Origin: a virus
IMG/VR virus record: IMGVR_UViG_3300032236_002285
Coordinates: 124,001 to 188,000 of that record
DNA length: 64,000 nt
Reading direction: 5' to 3' (one strand)
Shown here in pieces: positions 35,301 to 43,284 of the stretch. The position numbers and the translations under genes were made by a program. Under the pieces are notes generated by a model that saw only the letters and a program-made list of their open reading frames with translations, made no database searches and was not told the DNA's origin. How positions within the stretch are numbered: the stretch's first letter is position 1; the number at the start of each line of letters is the position of its first letter.

Positions 35301-37382
35301 AGTAACTATTCTCAAATTACTGGTGCTAATAACGAAATTCAATTACATAGTGGATCTTACTTTGAAGCAATTAAATTAGATACTGAATCTGCTATAACAG
35401 CATATGATACTGATAATATTTACTTATCATCTTCTGATATTAGTAGTATTGACTTATCAAATCGTTCAACATTCTTTGGAGATGTTTCTCTTTATGATGG
35501 TTCTTATATGAGAAACTTTAATATCACAAATAATTCATCATTTGGTGGTGGTATTTACTTAGGAGATTCTGGTGCTGGTTACATCACTAACCTATCAATA
35601 GATAACAATAGTCAATTTGTTGGCTATATAGATAATGATAGTATTAATTTATATAATGGCTCTACAATTGATAGTGTTAAATTATCTAATGATTCAGCAT
35701 TTACTGGTTATATAGAAATGGGTGAAGGTTCTTACTTTACAGATATTTCTATTGAAAATAACTCTTATATAAGTGGTGATATTTACATCTATTTAGGTTC
35801 TACCGTTAAAAATATTAATATACTAAATGATTCTTATATCGAGGGTTACATGGATATTTATGGTGGTTATGTTAATGATATTAATATTAGTAACTACTCA
35901 TTTATGGGTAATACAACTGAACAAGGTGGTATAAAAGTATATAATAATGCCACATTGGAATATATTACAATTAATAATTATTCAAGATTTAATAGCGTTT
36001 ATTTAACTGATTCTAATACTAAGTTTTACTATGTAAGCTTAAATAACTATTCATATATTGACCCTAATACTAATTTTTATGGCAACTCTTATTTAAATTT
36101 GAGTAGTGCCTCTGAGATGAAGTATATTGAGTTAGATAACCACTCTCATATTAAAGGAAATCTTTTGTTATCTGCTTCTTATATTAAGAGACTACAAATG
36201 GCTAACTATTCTAAAATTGATGGTGATAACTATCTTTCTAATTCACATATTCAGTATTTCTCAATGTTGAATGTTAGTGATAACTCTGGTCAATCTTGCT
36301 ATGGTCCAGGCTTTAACAATTTCTATTTAAGTAATAGTTATATGGAAGGCATCGATCTTAAATGGTCAACTATGGCTGGTTTAACTATAGAGAATAGTTC
36401 TACAATAGAAGGTTTACAAGTATCTAATAGTGGTATATTTAATACACAATTATATAACAACTCTCATATCTATTCAACCAAGATTAATGATTCTTATATT
36501 GATGGTAATGTTAATTACAGTAATGGTTATAGATATGGTGGATTATATTTAGATAGTTCATCAATTATAGCTAGTGTTGATTTTAATGATGTTGGATTCC
36601 CTAATTGGAATGATAGTGAAAATGGTATCTACTTACATAACTCATCTTTTACTAATATATCTTGGAATGATGCTTATACTCAAAGAGTTGTAGCTACTTC
36701 TTCTAATATTGATTCACTTACGTTATTAAGTAACTCTTATTTGGGATATGTTAATTTAAGTGATTCTAATATATATGCTAGTGAGTTAAAAATATCATCA
36801 TTGGATACAATATCTCTTAATAATGCTACCTGGTTTGGTTTATTCTTGAAACAATCTACTATATATGATTATAGACCATCGAGTGGGTTAGATATTTACA
36901 ATCTTGATATGACTGGTTCAGAATTTAACTTAGGTAATACATCAGATACTTATGATTTTAACGAAACATTTGCTCAATATAACACTATAAAACATCAGTT
37001 CGAGTTTAATTTTAGTGGTTCAACTGGTAATGGTGCGGTTGGCTTAGTTGATATTCCAAGAGTTCTAGTACCTGGTGATTATTGGTATATAGAAAAAGTA
37101 ATATTAGACTCAACTAACTTAACAACTTCTGGCACAGCTTCTTTAAGTTTAGGTATTCAAGATACCGATTCTGATTGTGGAGTTGACCATGCTCTTGTTA
37201 GTGATTTGAATAATAGAGTTAGAGTTTTTGATTTATCAAATGGCTTGGCGAATGGTGCTAAATCTTATTCACATGCTATTGACCAAATATCAATGAATGT
37301 TCACACTGCTAACATAACAGGTGGAAATATTAAGGTAGAAGTTACCCTTAAAAATACAAATTATTATAACAGCAATGACTAA
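32343..37382 (+). CDS. Giant beta-solenoid adhesin/tail fibre
   Basis: 1679 aa. The N-terminus (MGLVLRTSHMPMPIGATV) and a region near 120-160 resembling a chitin-binding CBM5/12 fold (YDVWDYGASYSV...VWHKATSTG...DWVPL) precede a huge array, about 255-1540, of degenerate units of roughly 20-25 residues with N-x-S-x-I and L/I-x-N/D at fixed phase (NNSYI, DNSYI, SNYSQI). Regular Asn/Ser ladders of this kind form right-handed beta-helices. A small C-terminal beta domain (about 1555-1679) may cap or trimerise it. No break is seen over 5 kb. The stop overlaps the next gene by eight bases. Confidence 0.8.
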   Translation: MGLVLRTSHMPMPIGATVSNHRLTVEQMDNNFIFLQNLSHSISPLTVSEAKDLMSSSGVVTGQFYLITDAAPYLYGTQSDFGFGDGTNIIVQGLDENTFSTNGWGKFYNPKYNDYDVWDYGASYSVSSIVIYGGRVWHKATSTGNDGSNDYLNLDTDWVPLSHLDETYYNVVWDEIEHIIDAEVYGYGDPISFISSRYDARNNNLVKNNLAVLFYYCQMDPIQGFRWGHDLNLIDNKGVGNCEVINSYLGCLNFVSGSIYDIYLTGFSHIYDINLRSSSLYGIKLSNNSGLHNFSVVDGSSIYGVEIDNDSSFYNFDISGYISNVKISNNSDIHNFALEGYMNDITVENNSVINLDNELYGTFESILVSNSSSFNSIYLDNNNSISNITVSDGSEFSNVSLYDNSYIEYVEVRLNSNFGYMNYYNDAYVENIICENESSIGYASLYDTNLDSIKVSNDSYIEFNSNLYGGYLYGIDMTNDSSIYDLSMTASSYIDTVRMDNGLIQNIEMTNSGYLETLTIETNSYIENLYLDNSYIQYVNISENSSISYLQDDYGMYNSYLTYIEISNNSAIAYTYMDNSYMEYIKLTNESYIGGLFLNRNNSTSESYLSNIDLTNNSYISDDDDTIYLDKGSYFQYVNLENNSYITGYMKLISSNLSNITLTNDSYIDAGYHADGDNVDNYGNYSYKMELHNSNISQLTLNNNSYVGYGHISLTASSAIYNVTLDNFSYIRSWISLDDSGMGHFSLTNHSKFGKTSSNGSIELYNGSAIEYLTMDNALLDGFIYMDNSSMIQVNLNGLPNPDDGNFGNSNYSNYYDFDINSATFGEDIELYDSFLQDIQVSNGGHFGGNYGSIYLESNSFMRSIKLDNGSIFTDVYLGKSRMEYVEVTNGSYIYNIDLEGTDGSSITYLTVNNYSYFGDYIYLDNASMQFIEIDNNSQLQGSNHGDGDISLYSGSYLENIKLSNYSQITGPLSLHDTSYFTLIELSNYSQITGANNEIQLHSGSYFEAIKLDTESAITAYDTDNIYLSSSDISSIDLSNRSTFFGDVSLYDGSYMRNFNITNNSSFGGGIYLGDSGAGYITNLSIDNNSQFVGYIDNDSINLYNGSTIDSVKLSNDSAFTGYIEMGEGSYFTDISIENNSYISGDIYIYLGSTVKNINILNDSYIEGYMDIYGGYVNDINISNYSFMGNTTEQGGIKVYNNATLEYITINNYSRFNSVYLTDSNTKFYYVSLNNYSYIDPNTNFYGNSYLNLSSASEMKYIELDNHSHIKGNLLLSASYIKRLQMANYSKIDGDNYLSNSHIQYFSMLNVSDNSGQSCYGPGFNNFYLSNSYMEGIDLKWSTMAGLTIENSSTIEGLQVSNSGIFNTQLYNNSHIYSTKINDSYIDGNVNYSNGYRYGGLYLDSSSIIASVDFNDVGFPNWNDSENGIYLHNSSFTNISWNDAYTQRVVATSSNIDSLTLLSNSYLGYVNLSDSNIYASELKISSLDTISLNNATWFGLFLKQSTIYDYRPSSGLDIYNLDMTGSEFNLGNTSDTYDFNETFAQYNTIKHQFEFNFSGSTGNGAVGLVDIPRVLVPGDYWYIEKVILDSTNLTTSGTASLSLGIQDTDSDCGVDHALVSDLNNRVRVFDLSNGLANGAKSYSHAIDQISMNVHTANITGGNIKVEVTLKNTNYYNSND
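33100..36900 (+). repeat. Degenerate beta-solenoid repeat array (coding)
   Basis: Fifty or more imperfect 60-75 base units, recognisable by AATAACTCATATAT/AATGATTCTTATAT-like cores coding N-x-S-Y-I. Divergence between units indicates an old array, unlike the more uniform collagen-like blocks. Confidence 0.75.
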
Positions 37383-38136
37383 TAAACAAAACAAAGGTTC
37401 AAGAGGAACCCAGAGTATCAGCAAAAATTATAGTTTGACTACATCAGACTCAGCTACATTTAGTTATGAACAAGGTAATAACTTATTTAGTCAACAATTA
37501 GCTAGTAAAGGTATTACATTTAGTTCAATGACTGAATCTGTACCTAGAACACCTAAAGGTAAAACTCAAAGTGATTACAAGGGTTCTACATTCTCATATG
37601 ATAAGAATTTATATTTGAGAACTAAGGAAAATACACCTCAAACTTTTACTTATAGTTTACAAAAAGGAACTCAAAGTCATGGTGTTACACCAAGTCATAA
37701 TCCTTTAAATTTTACTAAAAATACTTTATCATTTAGTAAGAAAACTACAACTACTGGTTATAGAGCATTCAGAGAAGGAGTGGGTACTCAAAGTCATTTT
37801 GAAGTTAAAACTCAAATGCTTAGAAGTACACCAAGTAACTTTTATGTAGCTGGAACCGTAAGTGCTGCTTTTAGTAGACCAAGTATTAAGAAGTTTTATA
37901 TAAAAACTACAGATACAACACCTAAGTTAGATGCTAAATCTCTTGCTGAATTTGTTTCAACTTTATCTAAAACAACAACTGAAGAAGCCACTAAATCAAT
38001 AAAACTAAATAAAGTAACGGTTAATGGGAATTTAGTTACAGATCCTAATCACACGCTTGTTTCGGGTGATGTTGTTAGAGTTGGTTCGGTAGGACACTAT
38101 GTAAATAACAATGAAGGGATAGCAATAGTAAAATAA
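37375..38136 (+). CDS. Fibre-associated protein, possible fibre chaperone or tip
   Basis: 253 aa. The start overlaps the solenoid stop (ATGACTAA). Low-complexity Thr/Ser/Gln-rich N-terminal two-thirds contains loose repeats (TFSYEQG, TFSYDKN, TFTYSLQKGTQSHG, GVGTQSHF). The end, KVTVNGNLVTDPNHTLVSGDVVRVG, resembles an S4-like or MoaD-like small fold. It is the last gene before a strong terminator; a tip protein or attachment factor is plausible. Confidence 0.55.
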   Translation: MTNKQNKGSRGTQSISKNYSLTTSDSATFSYEQGNNLFSQQLASKGITFSSMTESVPRTPKGKTQSDYKGSTFSYDKNLYLRTKENTPQTFTYSLQKGTQSHGVTPSHNPLNFTKNTLSFSKKTTTTGYRAFREGVGTQSHFEVKTQMLRSTPSNFYVAGTVSAAFSRPSIKKFYIKTTDTTPKLDAKSLAEFVSTLSKTTTEEATKSIKLNKVTVNGNLVTDPNHTLVSGDVVRVGSVGHYVNNNEGIAIVK

Positions 38137-38137
38137 C

Positions 38138-38167
38138 AAAAAAAGAGAGTTTTTAACTCTCTTTTTT
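38138..38167. terminator. Bidirectional intrinsic terminator
   Basis: AAAAGAGAGTT, loop TTT, AACTCTCTTTT with A/T tails between convergent genes. Confidence 0.85.
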
Positions 38168-39230
38168 ATTTTACCAATGAAACAAATTCTTCAAACTTAT
38201 AATTTGGAAAATCATTAACATATTTAATACTTACATTAATTTCCACACCAAGTGCCGATTTTATTGTTGATATTAATGACTCTTCTTTTTCCAATAAAGG
38301 TTTTGATATTACTTCTACAATTAAATCTTCAATTGAAGTTTGAGTCATCTTAAACCTTTTTATACCATATTCTTCATGAATATCTCTTGTTCCAAGTAAA
38401 GGCCATTTTTTATCACCATTTGGTAGTACAAACATATTTCTTACTCTACCTTTTATTTCGGTTATTGTTTGTAAAGTTCTACCACAATTACATTCACCTA
38501 ATTCAATATGGTCACCATGTTTATATCTTTTAATATAAGGATTAGTTAAACTGGTTACAATTAATCCGCCATCTTCATCAACCTCACAAATTATATTTTC
38601 CATAACATGTTTTACATTTGGATTATCTGGGCACTCAATAGCTATTGTACCACATTCTTCAGATGAGTATAAAGACCCACCCATTTCACCACTTCCTTTA
38701 ATATCAATAATATTTAATTTACTTAAATCCAATTGTTTTACAATTGAAGGGTTACAATGTAAGTAATCAGGATTCTTTTCTTCCAACCATTTTTGTATAA
38801 CTGAAATAGGTTCATAACCTATCTTAAATGTTTTGCCTTGTATTGGTTCTATATTTCTTGGTATACCCCAATCATTGGTATCTATTGTTTTAGAACCAGG
38901 TCTTATAATAGCTATGTTTTTAGTAACATCCCATTTACGCCATCTTATTTCTCTTATATTTGTAGCTAAATACCATACATAATCTAAATAAGACTTTTGT
39001 ATAGTAACTGGTTCACCGGTGGACCCAGATGTTTTAGACATGTAATAACCTTTTTCCATTTCAATCTTTCTAAGATCCTGTCTGGATATAATAGGCATTT
39101 TATTTATTAGAAAAAAGTTTGGTTTATGCCTCCATTGAGTTTTTTCAAAACCGTCTAAAACCCTTTTAACATCAATATCTAACTTAGAATTCCCAGACAT
39201 AGAATGTATATTCGTTGAAGACTTCAACAT
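38166..39230 (-). CDS. PaaK/CapK-like adenylate-forming enzyme
   Basis: 354 aa (ATG at 39200, MSGNSKLDID, is an alternative start). The ATP-binding loop TSGSTGEP (67-74) is followed by the PaaK-type middle (NPDYLHCNPSIVKQL) and IKRYKHGD region, a Cys-pair stretch (GECNCGRTLQTI) and a C-terminal domain ending KYVNDFPNYKFEEFV. PaaK relatives activate carboxylic acids as AMP esters for CoA or another acceptor. It is shorter than typical PaaK (about 430 aa), mainly at the N-terminus. It overlaps the upstream methyltransferase-like gene. An adenylate-forming enzyme next to fibre genes hints at modification of a small molecule or virion protein. Confidence 0.75.
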   Translation of the reverse strand: MLKSSTNIHSMSGNSKLDIDVKRVLDGFEKTQWRHKPNFFLINKMPIISRQDLRKIEMEKGYYMSKTSGSTGEPVTIQKSYLDYVWYLATNIREIRWRKWDVTKNIAIIRPGSKTIDTNDWGIPRNIEPIQGKTFKIGYEPISVIQKWLEEKNPDYLHCNPSIVKQLDLSKLNIIDIKGSGEMGGSLYSSEECGTIAIECPDNPNVKHVMENIICEVDEDGGLIVTSLTNPYIKRYKHGDHIELGECNCGRTLQTITEIKGRVRNMFVLPNGDKKWPLLGTRDIHEEYGIKRFKMTQTSIEDLIVEVISKPLLEKEESLISTIKSALGVEINVSIKYVNDFPNYKFEEFVSLVK

Positions 39231-39630
39231 GATTTGGTTTTATTGAGAAGTCTGATTCTTTTGGAAAATTAGCAGCTATTCTCATTTTATCTAATTTATA
39301 ATTAAATGACCTAACTATAAATCTTTTACAATATTTAGAAGCCATTTTTAATAAATTTTCTTGTAGCTCTTTTGTAAAATTAACAACACCATCACCTATT
39401 ATATTATCATAGTAGGTTTTATTATCAGACCAATCACCTATTATCATAGTATCTGATTTATACATAGGGTCTATATCCATCTGATTATCGGTAAATGGTA
39501 TAAGTTTTTTGGTATAACCTAATAGTAATGTAGTACCATTAGTCATATACTTTCTATAAGTATTAACATTCTCTTCAGATGGGCCGTATGGATAAGGAAA
39601 TTCTTGAGCCCAATAACTATTTTCTATCAT
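39184..39630 (-). CDS. Methyltransferase-like protein
   Basis: 148 aa. MIENSYWAQEFPYPYGPSEENVNTYR is the start region, with a following LLLGYTKKLIPF resembling the nucleotide-loop strand of class I methyltransferase-like proteins. VNFTKELQENLLKMA and RFIVRSFNY fit later elements. The canonical glycine-rich SAM loop is degenerate, so activity is uncertain. It overlaps the PaaK-like gene, which makes the two a unit. Confidence 0.45.
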   Translation of the reverse strand: MIENSYWAQEFPYPYGPSEENVNTYRKYMTNGTTLLLGYTKKLIPFTDNQMDIDPMYKSDTMIIGDWSDNKTYYDNIIGDGVVNFTKELQENLLKMASKYCKRFIVRSFNYKLDKMRIAANFPKESDFSIKPNHVEVFNEYTFYVWEF

Positions 39631-39660
39631 TAAATTTATAAAACTAAAAGTATTAAAAGT

Positions 39661-40395
39661 TTACTTAAATTTAGATTTGATATCATCAAGATCTTTCATT
39701 CTACTTTCATGTGTAGCACTTAACAAAGTATAACTACTTGAGTAAGTACCAGCTGAATATGTTCCGTGTGTATTACCATAAATATCAATAACTTCATAAT
39801 TATCAATAATAATAGCATAACCACCTCTATCAAGAGTTAATGGCGCACTTAAAGTATTCATTCTATTAAAAGGTCTAGAAGTTGAATCTGGACTAAACCA
39901 ATTAGGTAAAACATAATCAGACAAACCAACCTTAATATTACCTGCTAATGTATAAACTATTAAATTACTTTCAACTGGGTCACAAAGTTCAGCCGCCCAG
40001 AAAATACCATTATTATCTAAACACCATTTATTAACTACATTATTACCCATCATCTCTAATAACTCATGACATACACATTGAGCAACGGTAAATGTTGAAT
40101 TATCTTTATAAAGAACAGCACCACCATAATTCAATATTGTTTTAGCAAATACTTTAGCATAAGCTCTGCCAGATGTTTCATCATGATAACCTAAAGCACC
40201 TGGGTAATCAGTAAGATCCATTAAAAATATACTATTGTTTGGATAGTTTCTACCAGTACCTATAACTAATTGTGTAGGTGCCAATCCCCAATCATTACAA
40301 ACATTTGTAAGAAATGAATTTATAGCTTTAACCATATTTTGTAGATTAGTTGTATTAACAACCGTGCTTTGATTGAATATTGTATAGTTTATCAT
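39661..40395 (-). CDS. HELLE-motif metalloprotease-like protein
   Basis: 244 aa. The core CHELLEMMGNNVVN, followed by EL-CDPVESN and PNWFSP, matches a family in which H-E-x-x-E sits in a zinc-protease-like fold and DPVE follows. Otherwise Asn/Thr/Tyr-rich and without signal peptide. It is expressed from its own phage-type promoter, next to fibre and adenylation genes; a virion-associated hydrolase is possible. Confidence 0.55.
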   Translation of the reverse strand: MINYTIFNQSTVVNTTNLQNMVKAINSFLTNVCNDWGLAPTQLVIGTGRNYPNNSIFLMDLTDYPGALGYHDETSGRAYAKVFAKTILNYGGAVLYKDNSTFTVAQCVCHELLEMMGNNVVNKWCLDNNGIFWAAELCDPVESNLIVYTLAGNIKVGLSDYVLPNWFSPDSTSRPFNRMNTLSAPLTLDRGGYAIIIDNYEVIDIYGNTHGTYSAGTYSSSYTLLSATHESRMKDLDDIKSKFK

Positions 40396-40413
40396 AATAG
40401 TTTTTTATTTATT

Positions 40414-40425
40414 GTATATATTAAT
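40414..40425 (-). promoter_or_regulatory. Phage-type promoter
   Basis: Minus-strand ATTAATATATAC, 18 bases before the ATG at 40395. Confidence 0.6.
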
Positions 40426-40434
40426 AGTAAAAAA

Positions 40435-40445
40435 TTTAATATATA
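40435..40445 (+). promoter_or_regulatory. Phage-type promoter, close-spaced (TTTAATATATA)
   Basis: Exact consensus followed by CAATT and the ATG at 40451; only nine bases from the divergent minus-strand element. Confidence 0.65.
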
Positions 40446-40450
40446 CAATT

Positions 40451-41419
40451 ATGATTAAAAGATATTTAGAGTTTATAAAAGAATCAAATTATAATGGCTT
40501 TAACTCACTTGGTGAGTGGGTTGAAACTCTTATGGATGATGAGTATGTTAGAAACATAATCGCTCGTTATACAAAAGATTCTGATGCTTCTATTAATTTA
40601 TCAAATGCTATTAATATCTTAGATGAGAAAGCTCAATCTGAAATTAAATCACAAATTGATAATTATTTACAAAATGGTATTGAAGAAAAAGAACCTCAGT
40701 TTTTAGTTTCAACTGATTTAGAAGAGTTAACAGAAGCACTTGCTGAAGAAATAACAATGGCTGGAAAAGGCATATTTACTTCTTTCTTAAAGGCTTTAAC
40801 ATCTTTAGGTCAAAAAGAAGTTGGACCAAATTGGTCTAAATGTCCAGATGACTTTTTACTATACTATTATTATCCTAATTTACAATCAGAACATGTAAAA
40901 CAAGTATTTTCAAGATTTAAATCTTTAAGTAGATATTTGGACCACGTTGATTATCAAAAGAATGAAGTTGATTTATACTTTGGTATTAAATGTGACGGCA
41001 ATTTTGAATATGGTTTACATTATGATGAACCAACACCAATTGGTCAATTTAAACTAAATCAATCTGTTATTAAATGGATTTGTCAGATTGAATCTAAATC
41101 CGCTCATTCATTAAAGAAGGAATTAGTTAATTTAAGTTTAGCTGATGTAATGACATTGAGTAAGATTAAATTAGATATGAAAGACTTTAATCCTGGGTTC
41201 CACGAGTCAAAAGATGTTGTGAAAATTCAAGATAAGATAATCTCTTTTGGTTACAAAGGTTTAGGTAAATGGGATAATGGTAAATTTGATGAAGGTGAAT
41301 TTATGAATATTAAAAATAACTTTACAACTTGGTTACTTACGAAGAAATGGGGTAGTAGAGTTTTAATTAGTGTTAAACCAACATCATACTATGTTTACAT
41401 ACATATAAAATTAAAATAA
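40451..41419 (+). CDS. Internal-head-protein candidate
   Basis: 322 aa. The ATG at 40451 is chosen because the promoter directly precedes it. Leader MIKRYLEFIKESN, expected cut after E11. The mature part is helical with no enzyme motif (LEELTEALAEEITMAGKG; WICQIESKSAHSLKKEL). It starts a plus-strand group with the next leader-bearing gene three bases away. Confidence 0.7.
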   Translation: MIKRYLEFIKESNYNGFNSLGEWVETLMDDEYVRNIIARYTKDSDASINLSNAINILDEKAQSEIKSQIDNYLQNGIEEKEPQFLVSTDLEELTEALAEEITMAGKGIFTSFLKALTSLGQKEVGPNWSKCPDDFLLYYYYPNLQSEHVKQVFSRFKSLSRYLDHVDYQKNEVDLYFGIKCDGNFEYGLHYDEPTPIGQFKLNQSVIKWICQIESKSAHSLKKELVNLSLADVMTLSKIKLDMKDFNPGFHESKDVVKIQDKIISFGYKGLGKWDNGKFDEGEFMNIKNNFTTWLLTKKWGSRVLISVKPTSYYVYIHIKLK

Positions 41420-41422
41420 GAT

Positions 41423-41734
41423 ATGAAATACTTAAAGAAATATAACGAGAATGTAGAACAACAAGACCCTGAGTTTGCTATTGCTAAGATTAAAGGTAGA
41501 TATCCTGAAGATATGGCTAAAGAAATGTTAGACAAAGAAGTTAAACAATGGATTCCAGATGATAAGGATCCTGATTTCTACTCCACTTCAGGAAATGGTG
41601 AAGCAGAAGATGTTATTATTGATCAAATGATTGGTTGGTTTGAGAAAAAGTATTATGCTTTATCTGAAGAAAACTTTCAAAAGGTAAAAGAACTGATTCT
41701 AAAAGAGTATGAATTCTTAAACTTCAACTACTAA
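41423..41734 (+). CDS. Small internal-head-protein candidate
   Basis: 103 aa. Leader MKYLKKYNENVEQ, cut expected after E9. Acidic and helical; no recognised domain. It has no promoter of its own and follows the previous gene by three bases. Confidence 0.65.
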   Translation: MKYLKKYNENVEQQDPEFAIAKIKGRYPEDMAKEMLDKEVKQWIPDDKDPDFYSTSGNGEAEDVIIDQMIGWFEKKYYALSEENFQKVKELILKEYEFLNFNY

Positions 41735-41779
41735 ACTAATAAAAAAAAATTTTCTATAACAAGAAAAGTTTTTTTGTTT

Positions 41780-42214
41780 ATGGAAAAACCAAGTAAAGAA
41801 GATATAATGAAAAAATGGGCTCCTGTTTTAGAGTCTATGGGTATGACTGGATCTCAATTGGATAATTTATCACAACTAACCGAAAATCAACCAAATCAAA
41901 TATTAGAAGAAACTAAAACTGAAGAGTTTCCAAGTTTATTACCAATAGCTATGAGGGTAGCCGCTAGAACAATATCAAATGATTTAATATTTGCTTCACA
42001 AGAAGAAATTGACCAAGTTAAAAAGAAAGTTCAATCTGAAAATCGTGATGGTAAGATTGAAGCCATTATAGAAGATAAAGAATTTACTGAGAAGAAATTA
42101 GAAGATGATGAAGAGTATAAGGAATTGATGAAAAAAGGTGTTAAACCTATGTCGGCACCTTCAGGAACTTTATTCTATTTAGATTATAAGTATGGAGGAG
42201 ACAAAGATGAGTAA
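41780..42214 (+). CDS. Short gp23-like (major capsid N-terminal) protein
   Basis: 144 aa from ATG at 41780. It reads like the N-terminal part of the T4-type major capsid protein: SKEDIMKKWAPVLESMG matches the KWxPLLEGEG opening, SLLPIAMRVAARTISNDLI the conserved AIPNLIAFDI-type segment, and PMSAPSGTLFYLDYKYGG the PMNSPTGQVF-x-LRAVYG segment. The rest of the capsid fold (P and A domains) is absent and the protein ends at a normal stop. I infer a truncated paralogue or mimic, not the working capsid subunit. Confidence 0.6.
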   Translation: MEKPSKEDIMKKWAPVLESMGMTGSQLDNLSQLTENQPNQILEETKTEEFPSLLPIAMRVAARTISNDLIFASQEEIDQVKKKVQSENRDGKIEAIIEDKEFTEKKLEDDEEYKELMKKGVKPMSAPSGTLFYLDYKYGGDKDE

Positions 42215-42392
42215 ATATGTAAGTCCTGGAGTTTATATTAAAGAAACTGATTGGAGTGGTATTTATCCAGTATTTCAAAGAAATCTTTTAAGAAAGAATA
42301 AAATAGCTAAAATCTTTGGTTTAGATGTTAGATCGCTTATTATAACTTCAACTCCAAAAGGTCCAAATAATTTTCCAATTATTGCTTGGTGA
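42207..42392 (+). CDS. Short tail-sheath N-terminal-like protein
   Basis: 61 aa from ATG at 42207 (ATGAGTAA overlap with the previous stop). MSKYVSPGVYIKETDWSG is the characteristic first strand of T4-type contractile tail sheaths (x-SPGVxxKExD). The rest (RSLIITSTPKGPNNFPIIAW) does not continue the sheath fold. It may be a fragment, or a small protein that copies the sheath arm. Confidence 0.55.
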   Translation: MSKYVSPGVYIKETDWSGIYPVFQRNLLRKNKIAKIFGLDVRSLIITSTPKGPNNFPIIAW

Positions 42393-42406
42393 GGAACATG
42401 AGTGTA

Positions 42407-42416
42407 TAATATATAC
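42407..42416 (+). promoter_or_regulatory. Phage-type promoter, close-spaced (TAATATATAC)
   Basis: TAATATATAC then TCATA and the ATG at 42422. Confidence 0.55.
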
Positions 42417-42421
42417 TCATA

Positions 42422-42754
42422 ATGATTACCGTTTATCTTATATGTGCTGAATTTGACGGCACAAGATTATTTAAAATAGGACATACTCGTAGAAGAGTAG
42501 AAGAAAGAATGAAAGAGTTTAGAACGGGAAATGGCTCTGATCTTTATATAGTCAATCAGTTTAAATCTAAATGGGGCACTAAAATAGAAGCTCAACTTCA
42601 TAGAAGATTCAATTCAAAAAAAGCTAATGGTGAGTGGTTCGCCTTAGATGATGATGATGTGATGGAATTTAAACCTTATTGTGAACTAGCACATAATAAC
42701 TTTGAATTAATAACTACACAAAATAGTTGGTACTTAGAAAGAGGTAAATTCTAA
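42422..42754 (+). CDS. T5orf172/MUG113-type GIY-YIG protein
   Basis: 110 aa. VYLICAEFDGTRLFKIGHT opens the GIY-YIG-like fold (Y then FKIG), with R at 29-30, IEAQLHRRF as the central helix and GEWFAL as the closing strand, the pattern of the T5orf172 family. These are small nucleases found in phages. The key residues are present, so a nicking or DNA-binding role is likely. It is not attached to an intron or intein here. Confidence 0.72.
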   Translation: MITVYLICAEFDGTRLFKIGHTRRRVEERMKEFRTGNGSDLYIVNQFKSKWGTKIEAQLHRRFNSKKANGEWFALDDDDVMEFKPYCELAHNNFELITTQNSWYLERGKF

Positions 42755-42766
42755 ACAATCTAAGTT

Positions 42767-42777
42767 TTTAATATATA
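42767..42777 (+). promoter_or_regulatory. Phage-type promoter (TTTAATATATA)
   Basis: Exact consensus followed by AAAA, 17 bases before the ATG at 42795. Confidence 0.6.
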
Positions 42778-42794
42778 AAAATAAAAACATTAAT

Positions 42795-43061
42795 ATGGGT
42801 TCAATGAAAGAAATAGCAATTAGAGATTATATTTCTAAAATAGACTTCAAGCACGATGATTGGAAGCTTTCTCAATTAAAAGAAGACATGCGTAGATTCT
42901 TAGGTGAAGAACCAGGAATTGAAGTTGTTTATAAAAAAGATGTAATGGTGAATGAAGTATCCGGAGAATCTAAAGAATTCTTAGATATTGATAAAATTCA
43001 AATTGTATTCACTGATACAGATGACAGATTTAAAAAAATAGAATTTACATTAGGTGTTTAA
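42795..43061 (+). CDS. Small unknown protein
   Basis: 88 aa (MGSMKEIAIRDYISK...). Mixed helix and strand, ending IQIVFTDTDDRFKKIEFTLGV. No family recognised. It is followed immediately by two more small genes in one unit. Confidence 0.55.
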   Translation: MGSMKEIAIRDYISKIDFKHDDWKLSQLKEDMRRFLGEEPGIEVVYKKDVMVNEVSGESKEFLDIDKIQIVFTDTDDRFKKIEFTLGV

Positions 43062-43062
43062 T

Positions 43063-43284
43063 ATGAATTTTGAAAATTACTACTTAGATATACAAAAAAT
43101 ATCTCAAATACCTTCACTTGAAGATAGGGACCAAATACATAGATACTATATGGATATGCTTATTTTTTTTACTGATGGTTCTGGTAGAGAAAAAGTATCA
43201 CAATCAATTATGAAAACACTTATCAAATCTGGGTATTTAATTGATTCTCGTGATGAAAAATTAGGTGAATTGTTAAATGGATAA
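43063..43284 (+). CDS. Small unknown protein
   Basis: 73 aa from ATG at 43063 (MNFENYYLDIQKI), chosen over an in-frame GTG inside the previous gene. It ends SRDEKLGELLNG, a weak match to the shared C-terminal tail, and its stop overlaps the next start (ATGGATAA). Confidence 0.5.
   Translation: MNFENYYLDIQKISQIPSLEDRDQIHRYYMDMLIFFTDGSGREKVSQSIMKTLIKSGYLIDSRDEKLGELLNG

Noticed and set aside
41780-42392. A frameshifted full-length capsid or sheath gene
   Set aside because: No continuation of either protein appears in any frame downstream; both short genes have clean starts and stops and use the usual overlap.
42422-42754. Homing endonuclease of an intron or intein
   Set aside because: No interrupted gene flanks it; it has its own promoter and looks like a free-standing T5orf172-type protein.
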